DNA from: an uncultured Prochlorococcus sp.
GTDB taxonomy: Bacteria; Cyanobacteriota; Cyanobacteriia; PCC-6307; Cyanobiaceae
DNA length: 37,135 nt
Direction: 5' to 3'
Assembly: GCA_902624785.1 (NCBI GenBank)
Contig: CACNYU010000011.1
Span: forward strand, 1 to 37,135
Positions 8,693 to 17,261 of the stretch are shown here, in pieces. Below the pieces are notes generated by a model. That model saw nothing but the letters and a program-made list of their open reading frames with translations, was not told the DNA's origin and searched no databases. Both the position numbers and the translations under genes were made by a program. Within the stretch, counting starts at the first letter, position 1; every line of letters starts with the position of its first letter.

Positions 8693-10114
8693 TTACCTAC
8701 CACCAATTGTTATTGAATCAACTTTTATATGAGGTTGACCGACTGTTACATTGACACTTCCACTTATAGATCCACAAAAACCTGGTGCCAATTCCAGATC
8801 ATTTCCGCACATAGAAATTTTTGGCATAACCTCTGTTGCTTCACCAATTAAGGTCGCTCCTTTTACGGGCTTTGTTAATTTTCCATTTTTAATTAAATAA
8901 CCTTCTTCAACTGCGAAATTAAATTGTCCAGTGGCACCAACACTTCCACCTCCCATGGATTTGCAATACAAGCCATCACTAATACTACTTATTAAATCAT
9001 CTTTAGAAAAATTTCCTTTTGCTATAAAGGTATTTCTCATCCTTGAGGCAGCTGCAAACGAATAATTCTGTCTTCTTCCACTTCCTGTCCTTTTGTGCCC
9101 AGTTCTCATTTCTCCAGCTCTGTCTGAAATAAACTTTTTTAATATCCCATCTTTTATAAGAATTGATTTTTCTGGCTCCATTCCTTCATCATCTACAGAT
9201 AATGATCCAAAAGAACCTGAAGATATACCCTCGTCAACTGCAGTTACGGCTTCATGAGCAATTTTTTTGTCTAATTTATTAGCAAAAGGCGTTGTACCTC
9301 TCTCTATTTGTGTCGTTTCTAATAAATGTCCACATGCTTCATGAAAAATTACACCCCCAAATTTATTAGCTAATATAACTGGTTTTTGGCAGGCATCAAC
9401 ATAATCTGCATAAAGCATACTCATAGAACTATTTAAGACTTCATTTGCAGCTTCTTCATGATTCCAATTCTTAAATTCATTAGGACTGTCAGAGGATCCA
9501 AAACGTCTACTACCAGAAGATCTATATTGTTTATCTAAAGCTATTACATTTAAGCCAACAGTTTGATGTAAGCGGATATCTTTAGCAAATGTTCCATCAC
9601 TAGAAGCAATTATTACCTTTTGCCAATTTCTAGCATAACTTCCTTTTCTCACATTGACTTTTTCCTCTTTTTTTAAGCATTTAGTACTTGATAATAATTT
9701 TTCTCCTATCTCATTAACTGTTGGTATAGATTTTAACCAATTATTCTTATTTATACTATAGTTTCTTACTTTCTCAAGTCCGTCAAAACTTTTTGTTGTG
9801 GTTAAATTTATATCTAACATTTCTATCGCTTGAGTAATTGAACTAATTAAGCCTTTTCTAGATAAATCATTTGTACTTACAAAACCATCTCTTTTATCTT
9901 TAAATATTCTTATACCAGCACCCATTCCAAAAGATGGATTTACACTTGTGATGAAATCATCTTCAACTAAAACTGATAAATTATCTGTATTTTCTAAGAA
10001 AATCTCTACAAAGTCAGCACCTAGTGATAAACCATGAGAAATTATCTCTTCCAATAATTGTTTGTTTTCATCATCAAAATCAATTTCCTTATTTATATAA
10101 GAAGTGAGGACCAT
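8693..10114 (-). CDS. tldD: Zinc metallopeptidase TldD
   Basis: The 473-aa catalytic subunit of the TldD/TldE protease. The zinc-binding motif HEACGH (HExxxH) lies at residues 258-263, and a conserved Cys in ELAPGFCGSISGSV near the C-terminus is the likely third metal ligand. The surrounding family residues (GVIFHEACGHLLETTQIERG) are intact, so it should be active. It starts 33 bp downstream of the acsF stop and is followed by tldE after two bases. In many cyanobacteria the natural substrate is unknown; no small precursor peptide gene is evident directly beside it here. Start ATG 10114 fits the usual length. Confidence 0.94.
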   Translation of the reverse strand: MVLTSYINKEIDFDDENKQLLEEIISHGLSLGADFVEIFLENTDNLSVLVEDDFITSVNPSFGMGAGIRIFKDKRDGFVSTNDLSRKGLISSITQAIEMLDINLTTTKSFDGLEKVRNYSINKNNWLKSIPTVNEIGEKLLSSTKCLKKEEKVNVRKGSYARNWQKVIIASSDGTFAKDIRLHQTVGLNVIALDKQYRSSGSRRFGSSDSPNEFKNWNHEEAANEVLNSSMSMLYADYVDACQKPVILANKFGGVIFHEACGHLLETTQIERGTTPFANKLDKKIAHEAVTAVDEGISSGSFGSLSVDDEGMEPEKSILIKDGILKKFISDRAGEMRTGHKRTGSGRRQNYSFAAASRMRNTFIAKGNFSKDDLISSISDGLYCKSMGGGSVGATGQFNFAVEEGYLIKNGKLTKPVKGATLIGEATEVMPKISMCGNDLELAPGFCGSISGSVNVTVGQPHIKVDSITIGGR

Positions 10115-10147
10115 TTTCTTTTAGATAAATCCTTAAATGATCAGAAG

Positions 10148-11221
10148 TTACCTAATTGCAGGTTGAAAATCATCACTATTTAGAGGTTTTAATAAGTATA
10201 GTCTTAATAATTGATAACCGTTTGAAACAAAGTATGGAATTTTTCTAAATAATTTATTTATTTTACTTCCTTCTTCTCCATCAATCCTTGAAAGATGTTT
10301 ATTATTTTCAACGATTAATTCAAGTCTTTTGTAGAACGATGGATCATTAACATCAAGAACTACTGGAAATACTCTTGCAGCTGTTTCATTTGTCTTCTCA
10401 ATTACATAAACATCATATTCCCTTGCATTTAACCCAAGAGCTTCATAAAACTCTTTCCTTCCAACATCTCTAATATACATAGTTGCAAAAACTGCTAAAA
10501 GAAAGAATCTACACCACAATTTAGCTTGAAAACCTCTGACAGTGGATGGTTGGGCTTTCATTAAAGCATCAAAAAAATCTCCATGCCTATTTTCATCTTG
10601 ACACCAATTTTCAAAGAAATTAAAAATTGGGAATATTTTATTGTCAGGATTTTTTTCAAAATGTCTATATATAGCTATATACCTCCAATAACCTATTTTT
10701 TCTGATAAATATGTTGCATAAAAAATAAATTTGGGCTTAAAAAATGTATAATCTTTATTTGCTGTTAAAAATCCTAAATCTAATTGTAAATTAAAATCAC
10801 TCATAGATTTATTTAAAAATCCAGCATGTCTTGCTTCATCTCTAGCCATATGTGCAAAACATTCAGCTAATAAAGGATTCCTATCTTTAATTCTTCTACT
10901 TAATTCCTTGTAGAGTAAAAAACCTGAGAATTCAGATGTACAACTTTGTTCTAGGAATTCAATAAAAACTTCTCTTGTCTCAGGATCTAACTTATCAGCA
11001 GCTCCTTCAAATTCTCTATTTCTTACGAAGTGATGTCTATTGTAATCTTTTCTAAATTCTTCACAAATAGCTTCTAACTCTTCTTCATTGATGGATAAGT
11101 CCATCTTTGCCATTTCATCAAAATCAGTTGTATAAAATCTCGGAGTAAGAATAGTTTCCTTTGCTGGATCCTTTCCTCTATTAATATTGGTTTTATTTTT
11201 TGTATCAGGAGTTTGAACCAT
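10148..11221 (-). CDS. acsF: Mg-protoporphyrin IX monomethyl ester oxidative cyclase (aerobic)
   Basis: The diiron, oxygen-dependent cyclase (AcsF/ChlE/CHL27) that builds the isocyclic ring of chlorophyll. At 357 aa it has the normal length. Ferritin-like diiron ligands are visible: E97 within [18 protein letters not shown]129 and H132 in [10 protein letters not shown], and E209 and H212 in [14 protein letters not shown]. The N-terminal ~25 residues are polar linker. It sits upstream of tldD on the same strand (33 bp gap), but the functions do not obviously connect. The 81-bp gap behind it probably holds its promoter. Only the aerobic form is present in this window. Confidence 0.97.
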   Translation of the reverse strand: MVQTPDTKNKTNINRGKDPAKETILTPRFYTTDFDEMAKMDLSINEEELEAICEEFRKDYNRHHFVRNREFEGAADKLDPETREVFIEFLEQSCTSEFSGFLLYKELSRRIKDRNPLLAECFAHMARDEARHAGFLNKSMSDFNLQLDLGFLTANKDYTFFKPKFIFYATYLSEKIGYWRYIAIYRHFEKNPDNKIFPIFNFFENWCQDENRHGDFFDALMKAQPSTVRGFQAKLWCRFFLLAVFATMYIRDVGRKEFYEALGLNAREYDVYVIEKTNETAARVFPVVLDVNDPSFYKRLELIVENNKHLSRIDGEEGSKINKLFRKIPYFVSNGYQLLRLYLLKPLNSDDFQPAIR

Positions 11222-11301
11222 TTTTAGTTAATCATTACTACTATTATTTACTATTGTTGTTATTTTTGAGGAAAAAGTTTACTAGGTGTAATTTTAGTAC
11301 A

Positions 11302-12207
11302 TTAATTAGCTCCAATTAACTTCTGGCCATTTAATCTTTGCAGTATTCTTGAAATGATTAATTTTAGAGTGATTTTTTTCTCGTCTATTAAGAAGGATTC
11401 TATAATACTTGGCTTTTCATAATTTTTACATAAAGAAAAACTTTTTAATGAAGTTATATCATCTTTCTCAAATGATAACCAAAAATTACAAGTATCACTA
11501 ATTTCACAATAAATAACCCAACAAATATCGTCAGCTATAGGTCTATTTGTTTTTTGAAGATTAATCTTATTAACTTCTTTACCTTTTAATTTAAATTCAT
11601 TTTTTATTTCCGGTATTAAATAATCATTTACAAATTCAAGAAAAGGTTTCTTTTCTATAGGTGGTTCTTTAACTGGTTTAGTTTTTGCTTTTTCAGGAGT
11701 GGAGTTGGATATAGCTTTAGGATCAATTTTAATTTTTTTATCTACACTTGAATTAGATTTAATGTTTAAATTAAGTTTTTTATTTTCTTCTGATTTTTCT
11801 TTTTTAGCTAATTCTTTATTAACCTTAATAATATTTTCAGTTGAGTTTAAAATATTTGTATCTGAATTAGAATCTAAAATTGCTTTATTTTGCTCTTCGA
11901 ATTTATTTTCTTCATTACTTTTAGTATTGCTTTTCTCAATATTATTACTTTTATCTATATTATTTTTTAATTTAGGTGTTATTTCTGTTTTTTTATTGTC
12001 TTCCAATATTTTTTCTCCATCAGTTTGATCATCCAAGGTGTCAATACTCTTTTCAGTTAAATTAACTTTTAAAACTTTATTTTTAATTAATTCGTCATTT
12101 TTGGTAGATATTGATTCTGGCTTTTTATTATTCATTCCTATTGCTTCCTTATTAATATTTTTATCTGGAATATCTTCGTGTTGATTTAAGTTCTTTCTAT
12201 CTTCCAT
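11302..12207 (-). CDS. DUF2996 protein with long low-complexity N-terminus
   Basis: A 301-aa protein of unknown function. Residues 1 to about 185 are low complexity, rich in Lys, Glu, Asn, Ser and Asp and probably disordered. The C-terminal ~115 residues form the cyanobacterial DUF2996 domain. Its diagnostic end is PSIIESFLIDEKKITLKLII followed by an RILQRLNGQK segment, and a CWVIYCE strand precedes it. The proportion of linker is unusually high for the family, which usually has a shorter Pro/Ala-rich tail before the domain; in this AT-rich genome the linker has drifted to Lys/Asn/Glu. No membrane segment. It is on the same strand as the next gene but 62 bp away. Confidence 0.82.
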   Translation of the reverse strand: MEDRKNLNQHEDIPDKNINKEAIGMNNKKPESISTKNDELIKNKVLKVNLTEKSIDTLDDQTDGEKILEDNKKTEITPKLKNNIDKSNNIEKSNTKSNEENKFEEQNKAILDSNSDTNILNSTENIIKVNKELAKKEKSEENKKLNLNIKSNSSVDKKIKIDPKAISNSTPEKAKTKPVKEPPIEKKPFLEFVNDYLIPEIKNEFKLKGKEVNKINLQKTNRPIADDICWVIYCEISDTCNFWLSFEKDDITSLKSFSLCKNYEKPSIIESFLIDEKKITLKLIISRILQRLNGQKLIGAN

Positions 12208-12269
12208 TTTTTTTATTTTTTAATATTATAAAATATAATATTTGTTTTTATTAATATTTCTTTTAGAAA

Positions 12270-12722
12270 TTACCATTCATTATCGTAATTTACCCAATCA
12301 TTATCATCTTTTTTGAAATTATTTTCGATATTTTTTGAACTATAAGAATTATTATCTTTATCAATAAACCTATAATTAACAGATATTGTTGGTTGAGATT
12401 CTCGAACATCTCTTTCAGGAGGCCTATCGCGTTTTTCTTCTTGATGAAAATTATTATCTTCAGATTTATCAATTTCTTCATTATCAAAACAATTATCCTC
12501 AAATGATTCTTGCGAATAATTTTCAGAAATTAAATTTAATAGCGAACTAAATGCAAACCCAGATATAAATGTAATGGCAATTAAATTTCCTAATGATATT
12601 TCTTCTATTTTTGTAGTAAATAAATAAAATTTTGTTTTTTCAGGATTTTTTATACTAATAATCGATAAAGTAAGAATTGAAAAAAATATAAAAAAAGCTA
12701 AAAATTTTTTTTTAATATTCAT
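12270..12722 (-). CDS. LapA-like two-TM membrane protein
   Basis: A 150-aa protein with two hydrophobic helices, at about 6-24 and 44-64 (ISLGNLIAITFISGFAFSSL), followed by an acidic, Asn-rich soluble tail. The spacing of the two helices and the Leu-Gly-Asn-Leu start of the second resemble LapA/DUF1049 membrane proteins, but similarity is topological rather than by diagnostic residues. A conserved-looking block RPPERDVRESQPTISVNYRF lies at about 100-119 and is probably the functional part of the tail. Cytoplasmic or thylakoid membrane location is likely. It lies between the DUF2996 gene and the RNase-like gene on one strand. Confidence 0.55.
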   Translation of the reverse strand: MNIKKKFLAFFIFFSILTLSIISIKNPEKTKFYLFTTKIEEISLGNLIAITFISGFAFSSLLNLISENYSQESFEDNCFDNEEIDKSEDNNFHQEEKRDRPPERDVRESQPTISVNYRFIDKDNNSYSSKNIENNFKKDDNDWVNYDNEW

Positions 12723-12772
12723 TTTTATGTAATATTTGAAAAAATATTAATAAATAATAACTTATCCATTTT

Positions 12773-14980
12773 TTATGAATGATTTATTAATTCTAGATCA
12801 ATTTGATATTTTAATATATCTACTTTTATGATTTTTATATCAACTAAATCTCCTACTCGATATGTATTTTTTGATTTTCGGCCTATTAAAAGATTTTGCC
12901 TAGATCTGTATTCATACCAATCATCATTCAATGTGCTTACATGCACTAATCCTTCTATATATAATTCAGGTAATTCAACAAACAAACCATAACTTTGTAC
13001 AGTGATTATAAGTCCCTTAAAATCTTTGCCAATTAATTTTTCTGCTTCTCTTATTTTCTTTAGACTTATAATATTTAAAGCATAAGAATTACTTTTGGCT
13101 TTAAATATATTATATTTTTCTACAATTGTGGAATTAAATAATAAATTAGATGTTTTTAGACTACTTGCATTAAATAACTTTGAATTTACTTTTTCCCAAG
13201 AATCCTTTTTGAAAATATTTATATCTTTAAATCTTTTTGCACTTTTGAACATTAAATAGATATTGTATTGATTTGCAAGGTTTATATAATCTTTACTTGG
13301 TAAAGTCCAAGGAGAATTTGCAAATTGATATTTATTTTCTAGTCCTTGTGATTGATAAGTGAATGCTTTATTAGTTTTTAGATTATTAATTAAATATTTA
13401 TTTAGTATTCTTTTTTTAGATTCATCTTTACAATGACTAAATAGTGATTCCAATGTAATATTACCTTCTTCATCTAGTTCAAAATTATTATCAATTAATT
13501 GTGAATGTCTTATTAATTCATTCACATTTAAATAATCTAAATTGTCTGAAAAGAATGAAATATTTTTTAAATTATAATTTTTAGAATGTTGATACCATAT
13601 AGTATCAGCTTCAAATAGGATAGGAGAAATATATGTTTGTGGATCTAACGTATTCAATGGTTCAAAATAATCAATTGAATACTCACATGGTTTATGAATA
13701 TAGAACTCATTTAATTTTTTTATTTTATTTATTTCTCTAGGAATCTCATATTTTCCTTTCTTTAACTGATTGTTGCGAAATTCTTTGGCTATGTTAGTTA
13801 TTAATTTAATTTCTTCTTCATACGTTTTATTAGGTTCTAGTATTTTGGTTGTTAATTTTGACTTCCTTTTATTTAGAGCATCCAAATAATTTTTCTCTAT
13901 AACTGCCACACATTTCACATTAGTTAGGTGAAATGACCAATCTATTATTTCTTTTTCTTTTGATAAATTAATACATAAGCTAATCGCTTTATTTTTCTCA
14001 CCAATTTTAAACTCAGCATTATTTATTAATCCTTTTTCTAGATAATTATGCCAATTATTTGTTAATGGAATTGATTCATAATTCTCATTAAAATATTCAA
14101 TTATATCTTTAGTATTAAAATTTATCCTTTCCGCAATGGAGTTTACATGTATCCAAAGATTACATGTTTTATCTTTATTTATGTTTACTTGAAAAAGTGG
14201 AAGTAATGGAGAATTATTATTTTTCCAACTTTTAAACATAAATGAATGAGCAGACGTCAAATCTAATCTATTCTCAATTTCTGGTTCTTTTATTTCAAGA
14301 TGTTCTTCTCTTTCATTAATATTTATATTGTTTTTTGATAAAACAAATTCATCATCATTATTATCATCAATATTTAATTTTAATTCTTTTATAACATGAC
14401 CTTTCCCTTCTTCTTGAGCTATGGGAAAGATATCAATTTCAACTTTAACAATATTCTTAATTTCAGGATTATATAAATATTTCTTATCTTTATCAGGAAG
14501 GATAATTCTGGCTAATATTCGGTCATCAATTGGGCATGCATAAACCTTTTTATTTACAATTTCAACTTTTGCTAGCAGTATTTTATTTTCTCTCTCTAAG
14601 ATACAATCAACTACTCCCTCTGGAGATCTTCTCTTGATTCCTTCTTTAATTATTCTTACCAGTACTTTATCTCCATTCCAAGCACAATTTAATAAATTTT
14701 CTTTAACGTAAATATCTTCATTTGAATTATCTCTAACTGCGAAACAATATCCTTTACTACTACATCTAATTTTTGCAGATATATGATTATCAGTTTTAAT
14801 ATTTTCAAATTCATTATTATCATTTTTTCTTATTATTTCTAGTTTCTGTAAAGCTTCTAATGCGATATTTAACCTTTCCTTATCAATTTTTTTTGATATT
14901 TTTAACAATTTACATAGTTTTTTATATTCAACAATTTGATCTTTTGTTATATTATCAATTATGGAGGAAGTGCTTAACAT
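12773..14980 (-). CDS. RNase II/R-family protein lacking catalytic residues
   Basis: A 735-aa protein with RNase R architecture: a cold-shock/OB domain at about 67-112 (SSKGYCFAVRDNSNEDIYVK), an RNB-like region from about 238 to 600, and an S1 domain at about 647-731 (FKGLIITVQSYGLFVELPEL). The RNB signature is not intact. Where the family has D-x-x-x-E-D-x-x-D-D-A, this protein has NNNSPLLPLFQV (about 254-265), with no Asp. Where active enzymes have TSPIRRYPD, it has NSPWTLPSKD at about 552-561, losing the catalytic Arg pair. It is therefore probably not a hydrolytic exoribonuclease, although the fold and both RNA-binding ends remain. It may correspond to the second RNB paralogue of cyanobacteria (Zam/VacB-annotated), but I cannot decide which. 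Confidence 0.82.
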   Translation of the reverse strand: MLSTSSIIDNITKDQIVEYKKLCKLLKISKKIDKERLNIALEALQKLEIIRKNDNNEFENIKTDNHISAKIRCSSKGYCFAVRDNSNEDIYVKENLLNCAWNGDKVLVRIIKEGIKRRSPEGVVDCILERENKILLAKVEIVNKKVYACPIDDRILARIILPDKDKKYLYNPEIKNIVKVEIDIFPIAQEEGKGHVIKELKLNIDDNNDDEFVLSKNNININEREEHLEIKEPEIENRLDLTSAHSFMFKSWKNNNSPLLPLFQVNINKDKTCNLWIHVNSIAERINFNTKDIIEYFNENYESIPLTNNWHNYLEKGLINNAEFKIGEKNKAISLCINLSKEKEIIDWSFHLTNVKCVAVIEKNYLDALNKRKSKLTTKILEPNKTYEEEIKLITNIAKEFRNNQLKKGKYEIPREINKIKKLNEFYIHKPCEYSIDYFEPLNTLDPQTYISPILFEADTIWYQHSKNYNLKNISFFSDNLDYLNVNELIRHSQLIDNNFELDEEGNITLESLFSHCKDESKKRILNKYLINNLKTNKAFTYQSQGLENKYQFANSPWTLPSKDYINLANQYNIYLMFKSAKRFKDINIFKKDSWEKVNSKLFNASSLKTSNLLFNSTIVEKYNIFKAKSNSYALNIISLKKIREAEKLIGKDFKGLIITVQSYGLFVELPELYIEGLVHVSTLNDDWYEYRSRQNLLIGRKSKNTYRVGDLVDIKIIKVDILKYQIDLELINHS

Positions 14981-15059
14981 AAAGATTTTATAAATTACTT
15001 TTACTAAGATTATAAATATAATTTTACATCATCTTAATGATAAAATTTAATTGATTTTT

Positions 15060-15338
15060 TTATTTACTCAAGTAATCGAATATTAATCTTGAACCTATTA
15101 TTAAAAAAGTTAAAGATGCAATAAGCTTAAGGTAAATTTCAGGTATGAAGTTTGATATTGAACCACCTGCTAAAACACCTACAAGACTTGCAAGAATTAA
15201 AGCCGAGGCTGAACCTAGAAAAACTGCTAATGGTTTCTTTGATGTTCCACTAAGTGTAAGAGTTGCTAATTGTGTCTTATCTCCAAGTTCAGCAATAAAT
15301 ATAGTTACGAATGAGGAAATTAATAAATTTATAATCAT
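15060..15338 (-). CDS. Half-size UPF0016 (GDT1/Mnx-type) transporter, second copy
   Basis: A membrane protein with the UPF0016 signature ELGDKTQLAT near its start. I place the start at ATG 15338, giving 92 aa (MIINLLISSFVTIFIAELGD); an upstream in-frame start at 15380 would overlap the preceding gene by 41 bp and adds residues without family likeness. About three TM helices are visible. Family knowledge: UPF0016 members (yeast Gdt1, human TMEM165, cyanobacterial Mnx) are Ca/Mn cation exchangers with two copies of the ELGD motif in one chain. Here each gene has one copy, so a heterodimer with the neighbour is expected. It lies one base after the first half gene. Confidence 0.85.
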   Translation of the reverse strand: MIINLLISSFVTIFIAELGDKTQLATLTLSGTSKKPLAVFLGSASALILASLVGVLAGGSISNFIPEIYLKLIASLTFLIIGSRLIFDYLSK

Positions 15339-15339
15339 T

Positions 15340-15657
15340 TCAATAATAAATACTAAAGATAGTATAACCAATCCATGCACTTACTAATGTCATTAATATT
15401 CCTGTAAATAAAGCAAACTTTTCTTTTGAGATCTTTGTAGATAACCATTTTCCTATTAAAACTCCTACGATACTGGAACAAAGTAAGGCGAATGAACTTC
15501 CAAGAAATACAATCATAGGTTTACCTGATTCAGCGGATAACATTAATGTCGCTAACTGTGTTTTATCTCCTAGTTCAGCTATAAAAATTGTTGTGAAACT
15601 TGTTAAAAAGATTGATATAAAACCTTTTTCTATAGTCTTATCATCTTCATTCATCAT
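15340..15657 (-). CDS. Half-size UPF0016 (GDT1/Mnx-type) transporter, first copy
   Basis: A 105-aa membrane protein with one UPF0016 motif (IAELGDKTQLATLML, about residues 25-39) and about three TM helices. The N-terminal 11 residues are acidic and polar, absent from the second copy. The two halves share the motif and overall pattern, so they come from a duplication, but outside the motif they differ clearly, which fits separate roles in a heterodimer. Its ATG overlaps the last base of the upstream YkgJ-like stop (TAATG), and the second half gene follows after one base. Cation, possibly Mn, export is inferred from the family. Confidence 0.85.
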   Translation of the reverse strand: MMNEDDKTIEKGFISIFLTSFTTIFIAELGDKTQLATLMLSAESGKPMIVFLGSSFALLCSSIVGVLIGKWLSTKISKEKFALFTGILMTLVSAWIGYTIFSIYY

Positions 15658-16004
15658 TATTTATTCAAAATCTCCTTCTTAAATCTATTCATTTCATCAC
15701 TTTTTCTACCGTAAATGAAGCTTATATGTTCTTTGCAACAATCAATTAGAAAATCATCTCCCTTTTTTTTATATTCCTTGAAATTTAATGAAAATAGACT
15801 TACTTTACAAAAATGAGGTCTATTGTCATAAATTCTACATTTCATATTTTTTTTATCAAGATGTTTACACCATCCATCTTTTTTTGTCATTGATTTAATA
15901 AGTTCAATATCCTTCTGACTTAGGATGTTTGATAAGTTTTTTCTATATTTTAAATCTATCTGGCAGCATGCTCCACATTTTTCTATACATGTCCATGATT
16001 TCAT
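15657..16004 (-). CDS. YkgJ-type cysteine cluster protein
   Basis: A 115-aa cytosolic protein of the UPF0153/YkgJ family, which is thought to bind zinc or an iron-sulfur cluster. Visible ligands: C5, C9, C12 and C13 in WTCIEKCGACCQIDL; C46 in DGWCKHLD; C55 in MKCRIYDNRPHFCKVS with a further Cys at 66; and two late Cys in DFLIDCCKEHI. The RPxxC arrangement is typical. It is the first gene of a translationally coupled group with the two half UPF0016 genes, so a link to metal handling is suggested by context only. Confidence 0.85.
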   Translation of the reverse strand: MKSWTCIEKCGACCQIDLKYRKNLSNILSQKDIELIKSMTKKDGWCKHLDKKNMKCRIYDNRPHFCKVSLFSLNFKEYKKKGDDFLIDCCKEHISFIYGRKSDEMNRFKKEILNK

Positions 16005-16085
16005 GATTTAATTCAATCTTGTAACTTATTGGTACAGTAGTGTAATTTTTTTGTAAAAATAGTATCACAATATCATTTTACTACC

Positions 16086-16163
16086 ATGGCAACACTTATA
16101 CCATTAGCAGTTGTAGCTATAGCTGGACCAGCTGTTATTGCTTTAATTTTTTATAAAAGATAA
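16086..16163 (+). CDS. psb30: Photosystem II protein Psb30 (Ycf12)
   Basis: A 25-residue peptide. A single TM helix contains LAVVAIAGPAVIALIFYKR, which aligns with the Psb30/Ycf12 core (Leu-Ala-Leu-Ile-x-Leu-Ala-Gly-Pro-Ala-Val-Ile, then a basic end). Psb30 is a small subunit at the periphery of the photosystem II core. The usual length is about 33 aa; the N-terminal lumenal part is reduced to MATLIP here. The ATG at 16086 is the only sensible start. It precedes the HAD phosphatase by 16 bp and may be cotranscribed with it and ycf20. Confidence 0.85.
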   Translation: MATLIPLAVVAIAGPAVIALIFYKR

Positions 16164-16179
16164 AAAATTTAAATCCTAA

Positions 16180-16926
16180 ATGTCTTACTTGGAAGGAGTT
16201 TATTGGGATTTAGATGGTACTATCGCAAATACTGAACTAGAGGCTCACCTACCTGCATTTAATAGATCATTTGAGGCCTTAGGAATAGGTTGGTATTGGA
16301 ATAAAAAAACATATTTAGGCTTATTAAAAATTAATGGTGGAAAGAATAGAATTGCATTTTATGCAAATCTGAATAATCAAAAATTCACTAAAGAATTTAT
16401 TAGTGAAATCCACCTTGAGAAACAAAAACAATATTTATCCCTAGTTAAAAGTGGTGTAGTAAATTTAAAAATTGGTGTTAAGAGGTTAATTAATGAACTA
16501 AAAAATAAAGAAGTTAGGCAATTTATTGTAACTTCTAGTTCGAGAATACAGGTTGATTTATTGGTGGATATACTTTTTGGTGATGAAAACCATTTTGAAT
16601 TTTTTATATCAAGCGAAGATGTTGAACTCCACAAGCCTCATCCATTACCATATTTAAAAGCAATGACTTTAAGTGGAATAAAACATTCAAATTCAATCGT
16701 TTTTGAAGACTCTATCCCTGGAGTAAAATCTTCTTTATCTGCAAATATTCCGACAATTGCTGTTAAATCAAATATTCCGACTTATTTCGATAAGGATATT
16801 CCTTTAAAATGTTTAGTTAATTCAATCGGAGATGATAAAAAAAACACCAAAATAATTACTGGCCCTTTGCTTAATGGAAAATACATAAATCATGAATACC
16901 TAGTTCAATTTTTAAATAATTGTTGA
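16180..16926 (+). CDS. cbbY: CbbY-like HAD-superfamily sugar phosphatase
   Basis: A 248-aa haloacid dehalogenase-type hydrolase. Motif I is WDLDGT with nucleophile D10 and general acid D12; motif II is VTSSS near residue 118; motif III Lys is in HKPHPLPY (about 150); motif IV is FEDSIPG (about 175). The C1 cap between motifs I and II has the length and Gly-Gly-Lys-x-Arg pattern (INGGKNRIAFYA) of the CbbY/xylulose-1,5-bisphosphatase group, which clears inhibitory sugar bisphosphates that block Rubisco. That substrate is inferred from the group and the autotrophic host. The next gene, ycf20, starts three bases after its stop. Confidence 0.85.
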   Translation: MSYLEGVYWDLDGTIANTELEAHLPAFNRSFEALGIGWYWNKKTYLGLLKINGGKNRIAFYANLNNQKFTKEFISEIHLEKQKQYLSLVKSGVVNLKIGVKRLINELKNKEVRQFIVTSSSRIQVDLLVDILFGDENHFEFFISSEDVELHKPHPLPYLKAMTLSGIKHSNSIVFEDSIPGVKSSLSANIPTIAVKSNIPTYFDKDIPLKCLVNSIGDDKKNTKIITGPLLNGKYINHEYLVQFLNNC

Positions 16927-16929
16927 AAA

Positions 16930-17256
16930 ATGCAAAAAACAAGATTTAATATTATTTATGATTCATTAAATTTATTATTTTTGAGTTTCCTAAAGTCTTC
17001 ATGGAAAGATAAAGCCTTAAATCTCTTATCTATATTATTTGGTTATTTTTTATTTGCTAACTTCATAACTAAATTTATCTCAGAAGGAAAAAATGAATTA
17101 CTCATGATTCCAGTTATTATTATCCTTTTTGAAATTATTATAAGATTGAAACCGCTAAGGAAATCGAATTTGTATTTAATATGGATGCTATTAGATAAAA
17201 TAAGAATTGGAGCTGTATATGCATTAATTCTTGAAGCTTTTAAATTAGGCTCTTAA
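16930..17256 (+). CDS. ycf20: Ycf20 / DUF565 membrane protein
   Basis: A 108-aa protein with the Ycf20/DUF565 pattern: a polar helix with MQKTRFNIIYDSLN, two or three hydrophobic segments (about 35-52, 58-73 and a shorter one near 85-100), and the diagnostic C-terminus YALILEAFKLGS, which is nearly invariant in the family. Plant and algal homologues are linked to non-photochemical quenching; the molecular role is unclear. It follows the CbbY-like gene after three bases and converges with rpmF, whose stop lies five bases away. Confidence 0.88.
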   Translation: MQKTRFNIIYDSLNLLFLSFLKSSWKDKALNLLSILFGYFLFANFITKFISEGKNELLMIPVIIILFEIIIRLKPLRKSNLYLIWMLLDKIRIGAVYALILEAFKLGS

Positions 17257-17261
17257 AAGAA

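Noticed and set aside
11699-12028. 109-aa hydrophobic plus-strand ORF
   Set aside because: It is antisense to the Lys/Glu/Asn-rich tail of the DUF2996 gene, which automatically yields a Leu/Phe/Ser-rich pseudo-membrane protein.
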